Source of the DNA: Micavibrio sp. UBA1672
Lineage (GTDB): Bacteria; Pseudomonadota; Alphaproteobacteria; Micavibrionales; Micavibrionaceae
Assembly (NCBI GenBank): GCA_002320665.1
Contig: DCKO01000025.1
Coordinates: 3,227 to 21,052, forward strand
Direction of reading: 5' to 3'
Length of the DNA: 17,826 nt
The translations under genes were made by a program, and so were the position numbers. Positions 1 through 6,714 of the stretch are shown here, piece by piece (the stretch's first letter is position 1; every line of letters begins with the position of its first letter). The notes beneath the pieces are model-generated. The model saw only the letters and a list, made by a program, of their open reading frames with translations. It was not told the DNA's origin and did not search any database.

Positions 1-468
1 TTGAATAGCATTAAACCACTTACCGGATTGGTTTGGTGCAGCGCCGTGCGTTAAGTGCCCACCAGCAGCAAGGCTGAGACCCAAAATTGTATCGCCGGGC
101 TGAAGCAGCGCTTGCATAACACCCTGATTGGCCTGAGAACCGGAGTTTGGCTGAACGTTCGCGTATTTAGCGCCGAAAAGTTCCTTCGCACGGTTACGCG
201 CCAAGTCTTCAACGACATCTACAAATTCGCAACCGCCATAGTAACGACGACCGGGGTAACCTTCGGCATATTTGTTTGTTAAAACACTGCCCTGTGCCTG
301 TAGCACGGCGCGGGAAACAATATTTTCAGATGCGATAAGCTCGATTTGAGATTGCTGACGGTGAAGTTCCTCACGAATGGCTTTATGGACTTCCTGATCC
401 GTGTTTTCCAATTCTTCTGTAAAAAATCCATCAACATCTGGTGTTAGATTTTCTGCGGTATTACTCAT
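1..468 (-). CDS. glyA: Serine hydroxymethyltransferase, N-terminal part (cut by window edge)
   Basis: The reverse strand is open from an ATG at 468 to the window edge, giving 156 codons of a protein that is normally about 420-430 aa. GlyA is a PLP enzyme interconverting serine plus tetrahydrofolate with glycine plus 5,10-methylene-THF in the cytoplasm, the main source of one-carbon units. Recognisable family segments are QIELIASENIVS, the TNKYAEGYPGRRYYGG block that contributes to substrate and PLP binding, and QPNSGSQAN. The catalytic lysine lies beyond the window. An AAAGGAAC Shine-Dalgarno sequence precedes the ATG at good spacing. The gene follows rpiB after 29 nt and is probably co-transcribed with it. 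Identification is secure; only completeness is unknown. Confidence 0.96.
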   Translation of the reverse strand, partial: MSNTAENLTPDVDGFFTEELENTDQEVHKAIREELHRQQSQIELIASENIVSRAVLQAQGSVLTNKYAEGYPGRRYYGGCEFVDVVEDLARNRAKELFGAKYANVQPNSGSQANQGVMQALLQPGDTILGLSLAAGGHLTHGAAPNQSGKWFNAIQ

Positions 469-497
469 TTATAGTTCCTTTCTATGAGTTTTGATTT

Positions 498-926
498 TTA
501 TTTCGATAATTTATTTACCCTGTTTTGATGGCGCCCGCCCTCAAAGTCAGTATTCAAAAATGTTTCAACAATATCAAAAGCAACTTGTTGCCCAACCAAA
601 CGCTCGCCCAAGGCCACCACGTTTGCATCATTATGCTGGCGGCACAGTCTTGCCATGGTCATATCGGTGCACAAAGCAGCGCGGATTTCCTTATATCTGT
701 TAGCGGCGATAGAAATTCCTATGCCTGATCCGCAAATAAGAACGCCCTGCTCGACTTCGCCATTTATAACAGCCGCGGCCAGCTTTTTTCCAAAATCAGG
801 ATAATCGACTGATTCGGTTGAATTCGTGCCTAAATCAACCCAATCATACGTCTCTTTGAATTGATCAATGATCGCAGATTTCAAATGAAACCCTGCGTGA
901 TCCGATGCTATGGCGACCTTCTTCAT
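498..926 (-). CDS. rpiB: Ribose-5-phosphate isomerase B
   Basis: This 142-aa protein has the usual length and signature of the RpiB/LacAB family, which interconverts ribose 5-phosphate and ribulose 5-phosphate in the non-oxidative pentose phosphate pathway. The N-terminus carries SDHAG (residues 8-12). The catalytic cysteine and phosphate loop are in LICGSGIGISIAANR (C65), and the H98-N99-D100 segment HNDANVVALG follows. The C-terminal GGRHQNRVNKL is also typical. It lies directly upstream of glyA, an arrangement common in Alphaproteobacteria. The ribosome binding site is weak, the nearest candidate being AGGG about 15 nt before the ATG. An overlapping 70-codon frame on the other strand is a shadow. 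Confidence 0.96.
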   Translation of the reverse strand: MKKVAIASDHAGFHLKSAIIDQFKETYDWVDLGTNSTESVDYPDFGKKLAAAVINGEVEQGVLICGSGIGISIAANRYKEIRAALCTDMTMARLCRQHNDANVVALGERLVGQQVAFDIVETFLNTDFEGGRHQNRVNKLSK

Positions 927-965
927 ATGCCCGATATATCCCTATAATTCGTCCATGGAACACAA

Positions 966-995
966 TATATAGTAGGCTTTGCCCCCCAAAATCAA
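966..995 (-). promoter_or_regulatory. Candidate sigma-70 promoter for rpiB-glyA
   Basis: On the reverse strand TTGATT (995-990) is separated by 18 nt from TATATA (971-966), about 40 nt before the rpiB start. The spacer holds a run of six G. The match is moderate, so read-through from the upstream 66-aa gene is an equally good source of rpiB transcript. Confidence 0.35.
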
Positions 996-998
996 TGC

Positions 999-1199
999 TT
1001 AAATCAAGCCTTTCTTTTTCATGACATACTCAAGGCGCTTTAAGGCATTATTTTTAAGGGTTTCTCTGGCACCATTTACTGGCCCCTGAACAGAGACTTC
1101 TGTGAGTGTCTCGACATCCATAGCCGAGACCTTCATGTAATTTCCAATAGGATAAAATTCTATAATGATTTCACGATTTGCAAGGGGCTGCTTGCTCAT
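999..1199 (-). CDS. Small conserved alphaproteobacterial protein (DUF6898-like)
   Basis: This 66-aa protein has the core REIIIEFYPIGNYMKVSAMDVETLTEVSVQGP followed by a basic, helical end ending in LEYVMKKKGLI. From memory it resembles a short family of unknown function (I believe DUF6898) found beside glyA/rpiB-type genes in Alphaproteobacteria; this needs a profile search. No signal peptide or membrane segment is visible, and the predicted pattern is a few beta strands plus a C-terminal helix. A GAGG Shine-Dalgarno sequence lies 5 nt before the ATG. It is 72 nt upstream of rpiB and in the same direction, so it is probably the lead gene of the rpiB-glyA unit. The role is unknown. Confidence 0.8.
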   Translation of the reverse strand: MSKQPLANREIIIEFYPIGNYMKVSAMDVETLTEVSVQGPVNGARETLKNNALKRLEYVMKKKGLI

Positions 1200-1230
1200 T
1201 ATGGCCTCAATGATGGTTTAGAAAGACTGA

Positions 1231-1236
1231 ATTATA
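1231..1236 (-). promoter_or_regulatory. Candidate -10 box for the 66-aa gene
   Basis: A perfect TATAAT lies on the reverse strand about 32 nt upstream of the start at 1199. No good -35 element is found at 16-18 nt, although TTTACT sits 15 nt away. This is weak support for a start site separating this gene from the 283-aa gene before it. Confidence 0.3.
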
Positions 1237-1267
1237 TAGAGAAATTAGCCCAGTAAAACCCTAAAAA

Positions 1268-2119
1268 TTATACTTGAGGCTCTATCTTTTCTGTTGTCTC
1301 AGTGGAATGGGCCAGAAGCGCACCGATGTCAAAAGTTTCAGCAATGCGCTTATCTCTTGCAGAAAAGGTTTTATCTATAAGCGGCTGATCTTCTTCACTG
1401 AGTAAGTTCTTATACTGTAGATATGCTAGCAATAAAATGCGACTTTGCGGATCAGACTCGGCTTTTGGCATAAGAGGCATGCCTTCTAACTCAGGATTTG
1501 TTTCCAACAAACCAACCTTGTAATGCGGTACAAATATCTGGTCGTGCTCAATACCTATGATATAGGCATTAATGCCAATATGCTGCATTTCATCTTTTAT
1601 GCCTTTTACATCAGCCTGATCGACTTCTGGCATTTTTCTAGTATTCACTACCGTGCCATAAACAGGCATTCCTTCAGGCTCAAAATGAAAGTCAGGCACC
1701 ATACCATAATGATGCGCCAAGCGTTCCTTGATCTGGATTGCATTTTTGAAAAGTTCTTTTATAGGTAAATCAGGATAAAGTTTGTCTAAGTCCGTTCTCC
1801 CTGATTCAAAATCATATCTTAGTGAAGAGGCTCTGACTGAACTTTCATTTCTGCTATGAGCCTTATTCAAAAAAACAAAAGTATTTCTTTCCCCTTGAAA
1901 TAAAGCCCGTTCGTAATTCTTTTTTTCTTTGACTGGGAATACATTTTCTTTACGCTCTGCTGTGTAAGTATCACGTTCCCACATTTCTTTTTTTCTATCC
2001 AGTAAATTGGCAGCCATCCGAAACAGGGAAATTTTAGGCGGATCGTATCTATCGATTTCCTGCAACTCGTTGAAAGGCTCATAGGCCGATTTATTGATTA
2101 GCTTTGTTATATGGCTCAT
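1268..2119 (-). CDS. Protein of unknown function (283 aa)
   Basis: I do not recognise this protein. It is soluble-looking and highly charged, with no signal peptide or membrane segment. The first ~110 residues are rich in K, R and E and predicted mostly helical (for example NLLDRKKEMWERDTYTAERK). Residues ~115-210 look alpha/beta and contain FHFEPEGMPVYGTVVNTRKM and NAYIIGIEHDQIFVPHYKVG. The end is again helical and acidic. The ribosome binding site is poor, but a very good promoter (2155-2183) lies 36 nt upstream of the ATG at 2119. It is followed by the 66-aa gene after 68 nt. Reality of the gene is supported by length, promoter and absence of a competing frame. Function is not assignable. 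Confidence 0.85.
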   Translation of the reverse strand: MSHITKLINKSAYEPFNELQEIDRYDPPKISLFRMAANLLDRKKEMWERDTYTAERKENVFPVKEKKNYERALFQGERNTFVFLNKAHSRNESSVRASSLRYDFESGRTDLDKLYPDLPIKELFKNAIQIKERLAHHYGMVPDFHFEPEGMPVYGTVVNTRKMPEVDQADVKGIKDEMQHIGINAYIIGIEHDQIFVPHYKVGLLETNPELEGMPLMPKAESDPQSRILLLAYLQYKNLLSEEDQPLIDKTFSARDKRIAETFDIGALLAHSTETTEKIEPQV

Positions 2120-2154
2120 AATATTTCAAAAACACCCGTCTTTTAATACCTTTT

Positions 2155-2183
2155 ATTATATATAAAAAGACAATACTATACAA
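2155..2183 (-). promoter_or_regulatory. Sigma-70 promoter for the 283-aa gene
   Basis: On the reverse strand TTGTAT (2183-2178), a 17-nt spacer and a perfect TATAAT (2160-2155) lie just upstream of the unknown gene and just beyond the marR terminator. Spacing and position are ideal. Confidence 0.6.
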
Positions 2184-2188
2184 AAATA

Positions 2189-2218
2189 AATGACAGGACA
2201 CATATTGGTCCTGCCATT
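2189..2218 (-). terminator. Rho-independent terminator after marR (hairpin usable from both strands)
   Basis: CAGGAC (2194-2199) pairs with GTCCTG (2208-2213) around an 8-nt loop. The stem extends by A-T and G-C pairs on the far side of one A/C mismatch. On the reverse strand it is followed by TATTTTTG, about 45 nt after the marR stop. The forward strand also has a T-rich flank, but no forward gene ends here. Confidence 0.65.
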
Positions 2219-2258
2219 CTTTTTCTGTCTTAGTAATTTTGTTTTTAGGAATGTTTTT

Positions 2259-2717
2259 TTAGAAAACACCACCAAAATTGGTTTGTTGTGCCCAGAAACG
2301 CTCCAGCATTTTTAATGTCTGATTCATTTCCTTCAAGCGCTCCGGCGTAACTTCCGTGCCTTCGATTTGTCCTTCGTGACGTGTAAACATCTCGGAGACC
2401 ATATCGCATAGCTCGATACCTTTATCAGATAAGCGCACGCGGATTGAACGCTTGTCATGAACAGAGCGTTCTTGGATGAGATAGCCGTTTTCAACCATCT
2501 TCTTTACATTATAAGAAACATTAGACCCCAGATAATACCCCCGAATTGTCAATTCCCCCACGGTCATTTCTTCCTTACCGACATTATATAAGATCATGCA
2601 CTGGACATTGTTAATGTCCTGCACGCCTTTTTTATCAAGCTCGACTTTGAGCACATCCAAGAAATGTCTGTGCAAGCGCTCGATCAATTGAATTGACTCA
2701 TAATATGGTGTGTTCAC
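2259..2717 (-). CDS. MarR-family winged-helix regulator (LdtR-like)
   Basis: A MarR-type transcription factor with an N-terminal dimerisation helix, then the wHTH segment MTVGELTIRGYYLGSNVSYNVKKMVENGYL and the wing HDKRSIRVRLSDKG. The YYLGSNVSYNVKKM recognition helix matches the alphaproteobacterial LdtR-like group, as I recall it. The open frame runs to a TTG at 2729, but that TTG is part of GGAG, which sits 6 nt before a GTG at 2717. The start is therefore taken as GTG, giving 152 aa beginning MNTPYYESIQL. It is divergent from hemB across a 130-nt AT-rich region containing overlapping palindromes, so autoregulation and control of hemB are plausible but inferred. In relatives LdtR controls cell-envelope transpeptidase genes; that link is not visible here. 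Confidence 0.9.
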   Translation of the reverse strand: MNTPYYESIQLIERLHRHFLDVLKVELDKKGVQDINNVQCMILYNVGKEEMTVGELTIRGYYLGSNVSYNVKKMVENGYLIQERSVHDKRSIRVRLSDKGIELCDMVSEMFTRHEGQIEGTEVTPERLKEMNQTLKMLERFWAQQTNFGGVF

Positions 2718-2729
2718 TTTTATCTCCAA

Positions 2730-2746
2730 TTAGTGACTAACATAGT
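2730..2746. promoter_or_regulatory. Overlapping palindromes, candidate MarR operator
   Basis: TTAGTGACTAA (2730-2740) is a perfect inverted repeat around one base. ACTAACATAGT (2736-2746) is a second one around three bases, sharing ACTAA. They sit 13 nt before the preferred marR GTG, over the likely marR promoter. Dyads at this position are typical of MarR-family autoregulatory sites. Binding is inferred. Confidence 0.4.
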
Positions 2747-2779
2747 TTTTGTGGACCTTTGAAAAATCATAATAAAGAT

Positions 2780-2809
2780 TTGCCTAAATCACAAAGATAA
2801 TTTTATATT
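2780..2809 (+). promoter_or_regulatory. Candidate promoter for hemB
   Basis: TTGCCT (2780-2785), an 18-nt spacer and TATATT (2804-2809) lie 40 nt upstream of the hemB ATG. The -10 matches consensus at 5 of 6 positions and the -35 at 4 of 6. Confidence 0.4.
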
Positions 2810-2849
2810 AGTTTTACTTTAAAAAAACGTAAAAATAGCGATAAAAACC

Positions 2850-3851
2850 ATGTTTTACAATCACTCTTCTTCATTTCCGCAAAAAAGAATGCGTCGAAAC
2901 CGCTCTAAACAATGGGTTCGGAGCCTTGTAGAGGAAAATTGCCTAAGTATCAATGACTTGATTTATCCGCTTTTTATAGTAGAAGGCAGAGCCATACGGG
3001 AAACAATTCCCTCTATGCCCGGTGTTTTTAGACTTTCACAAGATTTACTGATTGAGGAATTAAAATTAATTGAGGATATCGGCATACAAGCCGTTGCTCT
3101 GTTTCCGGTTGTTCCGCAAGAGAAGAAAACAGCCGATGGTAAGGAAGCCTATAATGCGAATAATTTGCTTTGTAATACATTACTTGAGATTAAAAAGCAT
3201 GTGCCAGATATCGGCATTATAACGGATGTTGCCTTAGATCCTTACACCTCGCATGGTCATGATGGCGTAATGAAGGGCGACACAATTGATAATGATGCGA
3301 CTGTTGAAATCCTATGCAAGCAGGCTTTAGTTCAAGCCAAAGCGGGTGCGGATATTGTTGCACCATCTGATATGATGGATGGGCGTATTGGCGCTATTCG
3401 CAAATCACTCGATGATCATAAGAAGACAGATACACTGATTTTATCTTATGCTGCTAAATATGCGTCCAGCTATTACGGGCCGTTTCGTGATGCCGTGCAG
3501 TCAAGTTCTTTGCTGAAAGGTGATAAAAAGACATATCAAATGAATCCTGCCAATGCCGATGAGGCTTTGCACGAGGTTGCTTTAGATATACAAGAAGGTG
3601 CAGATATGGTTATGGTTAAACCTGGTATGCCTTATCTGGATATAATTTCATCTGTAAAAAAGACTTTTCAAGTACCAACCTTTGCCTATCAGGTTAGCGG
3701 CGAGTATGCCATGCTGAGCGCAGCCGCCGAGAAAGGCTGGCTGGATTATCGAGCCAGTATGTTAGAATCTATGCTCTGTTTTAAGCGAGCCGGAGCTGAT
3801 GCAATCTTAACATATGCCGCCAAGGATATCGCACGTTGGCTATCGAAATAA
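2850..3851 (+). CDS. hemB: Delta-aminolevulinic acid dehydratase (porphobilinogen synthase)
   Basis: HemB condenses two 5-aminolevulinate molecules to porphobilinogen in tetrapyrrole synthesis. At 333 aa it has the usual family length. The two active-site lysines are visible: K203 in LSYAAKYASSYYGPFRDA and the Schiff-base K257 in GADMVMVKPGMPYLD. APSDMMDGRIGAIR (171-184) is the conserved substrate loop. In the metal-site segment DVALDPYTSHGHDG (126-139) the three cysteines of the zinc enzyme are A128, D130 and D138. This is the cysteine-free, magnesium-type enzyme known from other Alphaproteobacteria and Pseudomonas. No clear Shine-Dalgarno precedes the ATG. It is divergent from the MarR regulator and monocistronic, ending before a weak terminator. 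Confidence 0.97.
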   Translation: MFYNHSSSFPQKRMRRNRSKQWVRSLVEENCLSINDLIYPLFIVEGRAIRETIPSMPGVFRLSQDLLIEELKLIEDIGIQAVALFPVVPQEKKTADGKEAYNANNLLCNTLLEIKKHVPDIGIITDVALDPYTSHGHDGVMKGDTIDNDATVEILCKQALVQAKAGADIVAPSDMMDGRIGAIRKSLDDHKKTDTLILSYAAKYASSYYGPFRDAVQSSSLLKGDKKTYQMNPANADEALHEVALDIQEGADMVMVKPGMPYLDIISSVKKTFQVPTFAYQVSGEYAMLSAAAEKGWLDYRASMLESMLCFKRAGADAILTYAAKDIARWLSK

Positions 3852-3939
3852 CAAAAATTTAAGGATTAAAATCAAAGGGCAAAACCTCTTTCTTTATATT
3901 TCTTAAAAAAAACAGTACAATGAACTATCATTTCTGAGG

Positions 3940-3964
3940 TGTTGCTTTTTTAAGCACATTTTTT
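3940..3964 (+). terminator. Weak rho-independent terminator after hemB
   Basis: TGCTT (3943-3947) pairs with AAGCA (3952-3956) around a TTTT loop, and the stem continues by TG/CA past a one-base bulge. Six T follow immediately. It lies about 90 nt after the hemB stop and 55 nt before motA. The stem is short and AT-rich. The remaining 3852-4019 gap shows no other clear signal. Confidence 0.4.
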
Positions 3965-4019
3965 CTGCGTCAATTATTACTGTGTTACCCAGAATATGCT
4001 TTTGTAGGGAAAAACATAT

Positions 4020-4907
4020 ATGAAACTTCTTGGCGTTTTACTCGTCTTTGGCTGTACTTTTGGTGGTCTAATTATGACTGCCGGTATGGAAAAAGCCATG
4101 CACCTGTTGACAGGTGTTATTCTTCCAGCGACTCCCGGTGAAATGGTCATTATTATGGGTTGTGCTATTTCTGCCTTCCTAATTGCCAACACGATGGAGA
4201 CAGTTAAGGGCACTTTAAAATATTTCGGCGCCCTTGTTAAACCGACAGCTTATAAAAAAGATGATTATGTAGACCTTCTTTCTCTCATGTTTACAATTTT
4301 TAAACTGGCTAGAACTAAAGGTTTTCTTGCACTGGAGCAACATGTTGAAAACCCACATGAAAGTGATCTGTTTTCCCAATTCCCCAAATTTCATGCCAAT
4401 CATCATGCAGAAGAATTCCTGTGTGACTATTTACGGATTATCTCATTAGGGGTTGAAGAGTCATCCAAAATTGGTGGTCTTATGGATAAAGAAATTGCCG
4501 AGATGCATGCTCATGAAACCCATCCGGGGCATGCTGTTCATCATATGGCCGAGGGTATACCAGCCCTTGGTATTGTTGCAGCGGTTCTTGGTGTGATTAA
4601 GACAATGGCATCTATTTCCGAGCCTCCAGAAGTTCTGGGTAAATTGATTGGCGGTGCGTTGGTCGGTACATTCCTCGGGGTTTGGCTATCATATGGTATT
4701 TTTGGTCCTATTTCACAAGCTATGACCGAAAGAGCCGAAAGTGAAACGCTGTATTACAAAGTTATGAAAGTAGGTATGGTCGCTTATCTTGATGGAGCTG
4801 CACCACAAGTAGCTGTTGAATTTGCTCGAAAAGTTATCCCTCATAATATACAGCCAAGCTTCGCAGAACTTGAGGAAATTTTGAATGAACTTCCTGCACC
4901 TGGTTAA
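4020..4907 (+). CDS. motA: Flagellar motor stator protein MotA
   Basis: MotA forms, with MotB, the proton-conducting stator of the flagellar motor in the inner membrane. The 295-aa protein has the standard four-helix layout: helices at about 1-20, 33-56, 178-198 and 208-232. The large cytoplasmic loop between the second and third carries R98 and E106 in ARTKGFLALEQHVENP, equivalent to the charged torque residues that contact FliG. The functional prolines are P181 (EGIPALGIVAAVLGVIKTM) and P230 (WLSYGIFGPI). AGGG lies 10 nt before the ATG; an upstream in-frame-looking ATG hits a stop after three codons. motB begins 2 nt after the stop, so translation is probably coupled. It indicates a flagellated organism, although no other flagellar genes are in the window. 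Confidence 0.97.
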   Translation: MKLLGVLLVFGCTFGGLIMTAGMEKAMHLLTGVILPATPGEMVIIMGCAISAFLIANTMETVKGTLKYFGALVKPTAYKKDDYVDLLSLMFTIFKLARTKGFLALEQHVENPHESDLFSQFPKFHANHHAEEFLCDYLRIISLGVEESSKIGGLMDKEIAEMHAHETHPGHAVHHMAEGIPALGIVAAVLGVIKTMASISEPPEVLGKLIGGALVGTFLGVWLSYGIFGPISQAMTERAESETLYYKVMKVGMVAYLDGAAPQVAVEFARKVIPHNIQPSFAELEEILNELPAPG

Positions 4908-4909
4908 TA

Positions 4910-5866
4910 GTGTCTATGAAAACTATTAGTATACAGATAATAGAGATAAAAGATGGCTACCCAGGCGGAGCTTGGAAAGTTGCCTATGCTGATTTTGTGA
5001 CAGCTATGATGGCCTTTTTCCTATTGATGTGGCTGCTCAATGTTACGACGGATGAGCAAAAGAATGCGATTTCCAACTTTTTTGATCCAACCCACCCTGC
5101 TGTGTCAGATAGCACAAGTGGTGCGGGCGGGGTGATGGGGGGATTGACTATGAGCCCCGAGGGTGCAATGGCCTCTAATCAGAACCCATTAACACCACAA
5201 CAAGTTAACAAAGAAAGACTTCGCGGCAGTGATTCAAAATCCAAGCCTGCAAATAAACGTCAGAAGGCAGAAAATAATCGCTTCCAAAAAGCCAGTGATA
5301 AATTAAAGCAAGCTCTCAATAGTAATGAAAAGCTTAAATCATTAGCCAAGAATGTCCTTATAGATATGACGCCGGAGGGCTTACGAATTCAGATAGTGGA
5401 TCAGGATAGTGAATCCATGTTCCCGTCTGGTAGTGCACGGATGTATGCAAAAACGGAGGAGCTATTAAAACTCATTTCACAAGCTGTCCTTGATATGCCT
5501 AATGAGGTTTCAGTTCGTGGACATACAGATGCGGCGCGCTATTCAGATGGGGCAACTTATACAAACTGGGAACTTTCTGCGGATCGTGCTAATGCCTCAC
5601 GACGGGTTATGATGGATGGCGGTATTCCAAGTGATCGCCTTAATAATGTTATGGGTAAGGCCGATACGGAACCTTTAGTGGCAGAAAATCCACTTGATCC
5701 AAAAAACCGCCGCATTACCATTATTTTGCTCAAAGAGGAATTAACTAATCCGGATTATTATAACGAGAGTGATGATGCAGAAATCCAAGAAGACAATGAG
5801 GCTGCGCCAAGACGCCCGCCTATTGGTACTTTCCGTAAAACCCCTGGTGAAGTAGAGTTTCCTTAA
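4910..5866 (+). CDS. motB: Flagellar motor stator protein MotB
   Basis: MotB anchors the stator to peptidoglycan and supplies the proton-binding aspartate. The single transmembrane helix starts at AWKVAYADFVTAMMAFFLLMW, with D28 as the essential aspartate (D32 in E. coli). A plug and linker follow, rich in S, G, N and Q (about 45-145). The OmpA-like peptidoglycan domain spans about 150-275, with GHTD (204-207), NWELSADRA (219-227) and NRR (266-268), and an acidic, proline-containing tail ends the protein. The frame opens at GTG 4910, 2 nt after motA; an ATG at 4916 would remove two residues and is equally possible. The N-terminal stretch before the helix lacks the lysine/histidine cluster seen in many homologues. 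Length, 318 aa, is normal. Confidence 0.96.
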   Translation: MSMKTISIQIIEIKDGYPGGAWKVAYADFVTAMMAFFLLMWLLNVTTDEQKNAISNFFDPTHPAVSDSTSGAGGVMGGLTMSPEGAMASNQNPLTPQQVNKERLRGSDSKSKPANKRQKAENNRFQKASDKLKQALNSNEKLKSLAKNVLIDMTPEGLRIQIVDQDSESMFPSGSARMYAKTEELLKLISQAVLDMPNEVSVRGHTDAARYSDGATYTNWELSADRANASRRVMMDGGIPSDRLNNVMGKADTEPLVAENPLDPKNRRITIILLKEELTNPDYYNESDDAEIQEDNEAAPRRPPIGTFRKTPGEVEFP

Positions 5867-5889
5867 ATACTTCATTCAAGAAAGTGTTT

Positions 5890-6645
5890 TTACGCAGCTC
5901 TTTGTGAATTATTTTGGTATTTATCGATTAAGGCTTTGGAAACATAAACCGGATTTACGCGTCTCAAATTCGGGCTTTTTGTTGTCCATTCATGTACTTG
6001 CTCATAGATTCCAAAGAGCAAATAACCTTGTTCTTCCATGTAGGATTTTAGAATTTCAAACGGAACATGACGGTTATTACCCGGATACATGCCAGCCTCA
6101 AGCTCAACAATATCAATTTTTTGTGCCTTTAATAAGTCGCAGGCCCCCTTAAGAACATCCAGATCACGGCCTTCTGTATCAATTTTCAAGAAATCAATAT
6201 GATCTATGTTTTCTTTCTCACAAAAATGCGTAAGGGTGAAAATATCTACCTCTACAATTTTCTGGTCTTTTGTATCTTCTCCTTCTTCAACAAGGTACGA
6301 TTGATCAGAGGCCTCTTTGGAGACCATTTGTGCCTTGCTATTTTCCTGCCCAAAGCCAATTTGGAATGCTTTGGCTTTTGGGTCTGCTGCTATATTCTTT
6401 TTTAAAGCTTCGAAGGTCGATGGTACTGGCTCAAAACAGTAGATGTTGCTATCTGGATAGTTCTCACGGAATTCTTTAGCTGACTGACCAATATTGGCAC
6501 CAATATCAAAAATTGTTGTAATCTTGTGACTTGGAAAGGCATCTTGGATGTCAAAACTTGGATCAAGACCTCTGGGCAGGGTACGAAATATTCGTGTTCC
6601 GGTTGCTTTTTCAGTGCATATACGCATCATTTTCAAGAATCTCAT
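5890..6645 (-). CDS. FkbM-family SAM-dependent methyltransferase
   Basis: This 251-aa protein carries the FkbM methyltransferase domain: the SAM-binding motif TTIFDIGANIGQSA (residues 43-56), the acidic strand YCFEPVPSTFEALKKN (69-84), and the family hallmark IDFLKIDTEGRDLDVLKGA (150-168). FkbM enzymes methylate hydroxyl groups, often on sugars or polyketides; the substrate here cannot be deduced. No signal peptide is seen. The start is well supported by GGAGAGAAGG just upstream and a strong promoter. It converges with motB, 23 nt apart, without a good terminator between. A role in modifying surface or flagellar glycans is possible from location but is only an inference. Confidence 0.92.
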   Translation of the reverse strand: MRFLKMMRICTEKATGTRIFRTLPRGLDPSFDIQDAFPSHKITTIFDIGANIGQSAKEFRENYPDSNIYCFEPVPSTFEALKKNIAADPKAKAFQIGFGQENSKAQMVSKEASDQSYLVEEGEDTKDQKIVEVDIFTLTHFCEKENIDHIDFLKIDTEGRDLDVLKGACDLLKAQKIDIVELEAGMYPGNNRHVPFEILKSYMEEQGYLLFGIYEQVHEWTTKSPNLRRVNPVYVSKALIDKYQNNSQRAA

Positions 6646-6676
6646 AAACCTTCTCTCCTCTCAGCTTTAGGTAAGT

Positions 6677-6706
6677 ATTATGCGCAGAAAGCTATAATAA
6701 TATCAA
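6677..6706 (-). promoter_or_regulatory. Sigma-70 promoter for the FkbM methyltransferase gene
   Basis: On the reverse strand TTGATA (6706-6701), 18 nt, then CATAAT (6682-6677); both boxes match consensus at 5 of 6 positions. The predicted start leaves a leader of about 25 nt. The -35 lies inside an inverted repeat, TAATATC-N6-GATATTA (6698-6717), that also contains the amn stop codon. Confidence 0.55.
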
Positions 6707-6714
6707 TGCAGATA

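Noticed and set aside
5867..5889. Terminator between motB and the FkbM gene
   Set aside because: Only a four- to five-base stem (ACTT/AAGT) with a short T-run can be drawn; not enough to support.
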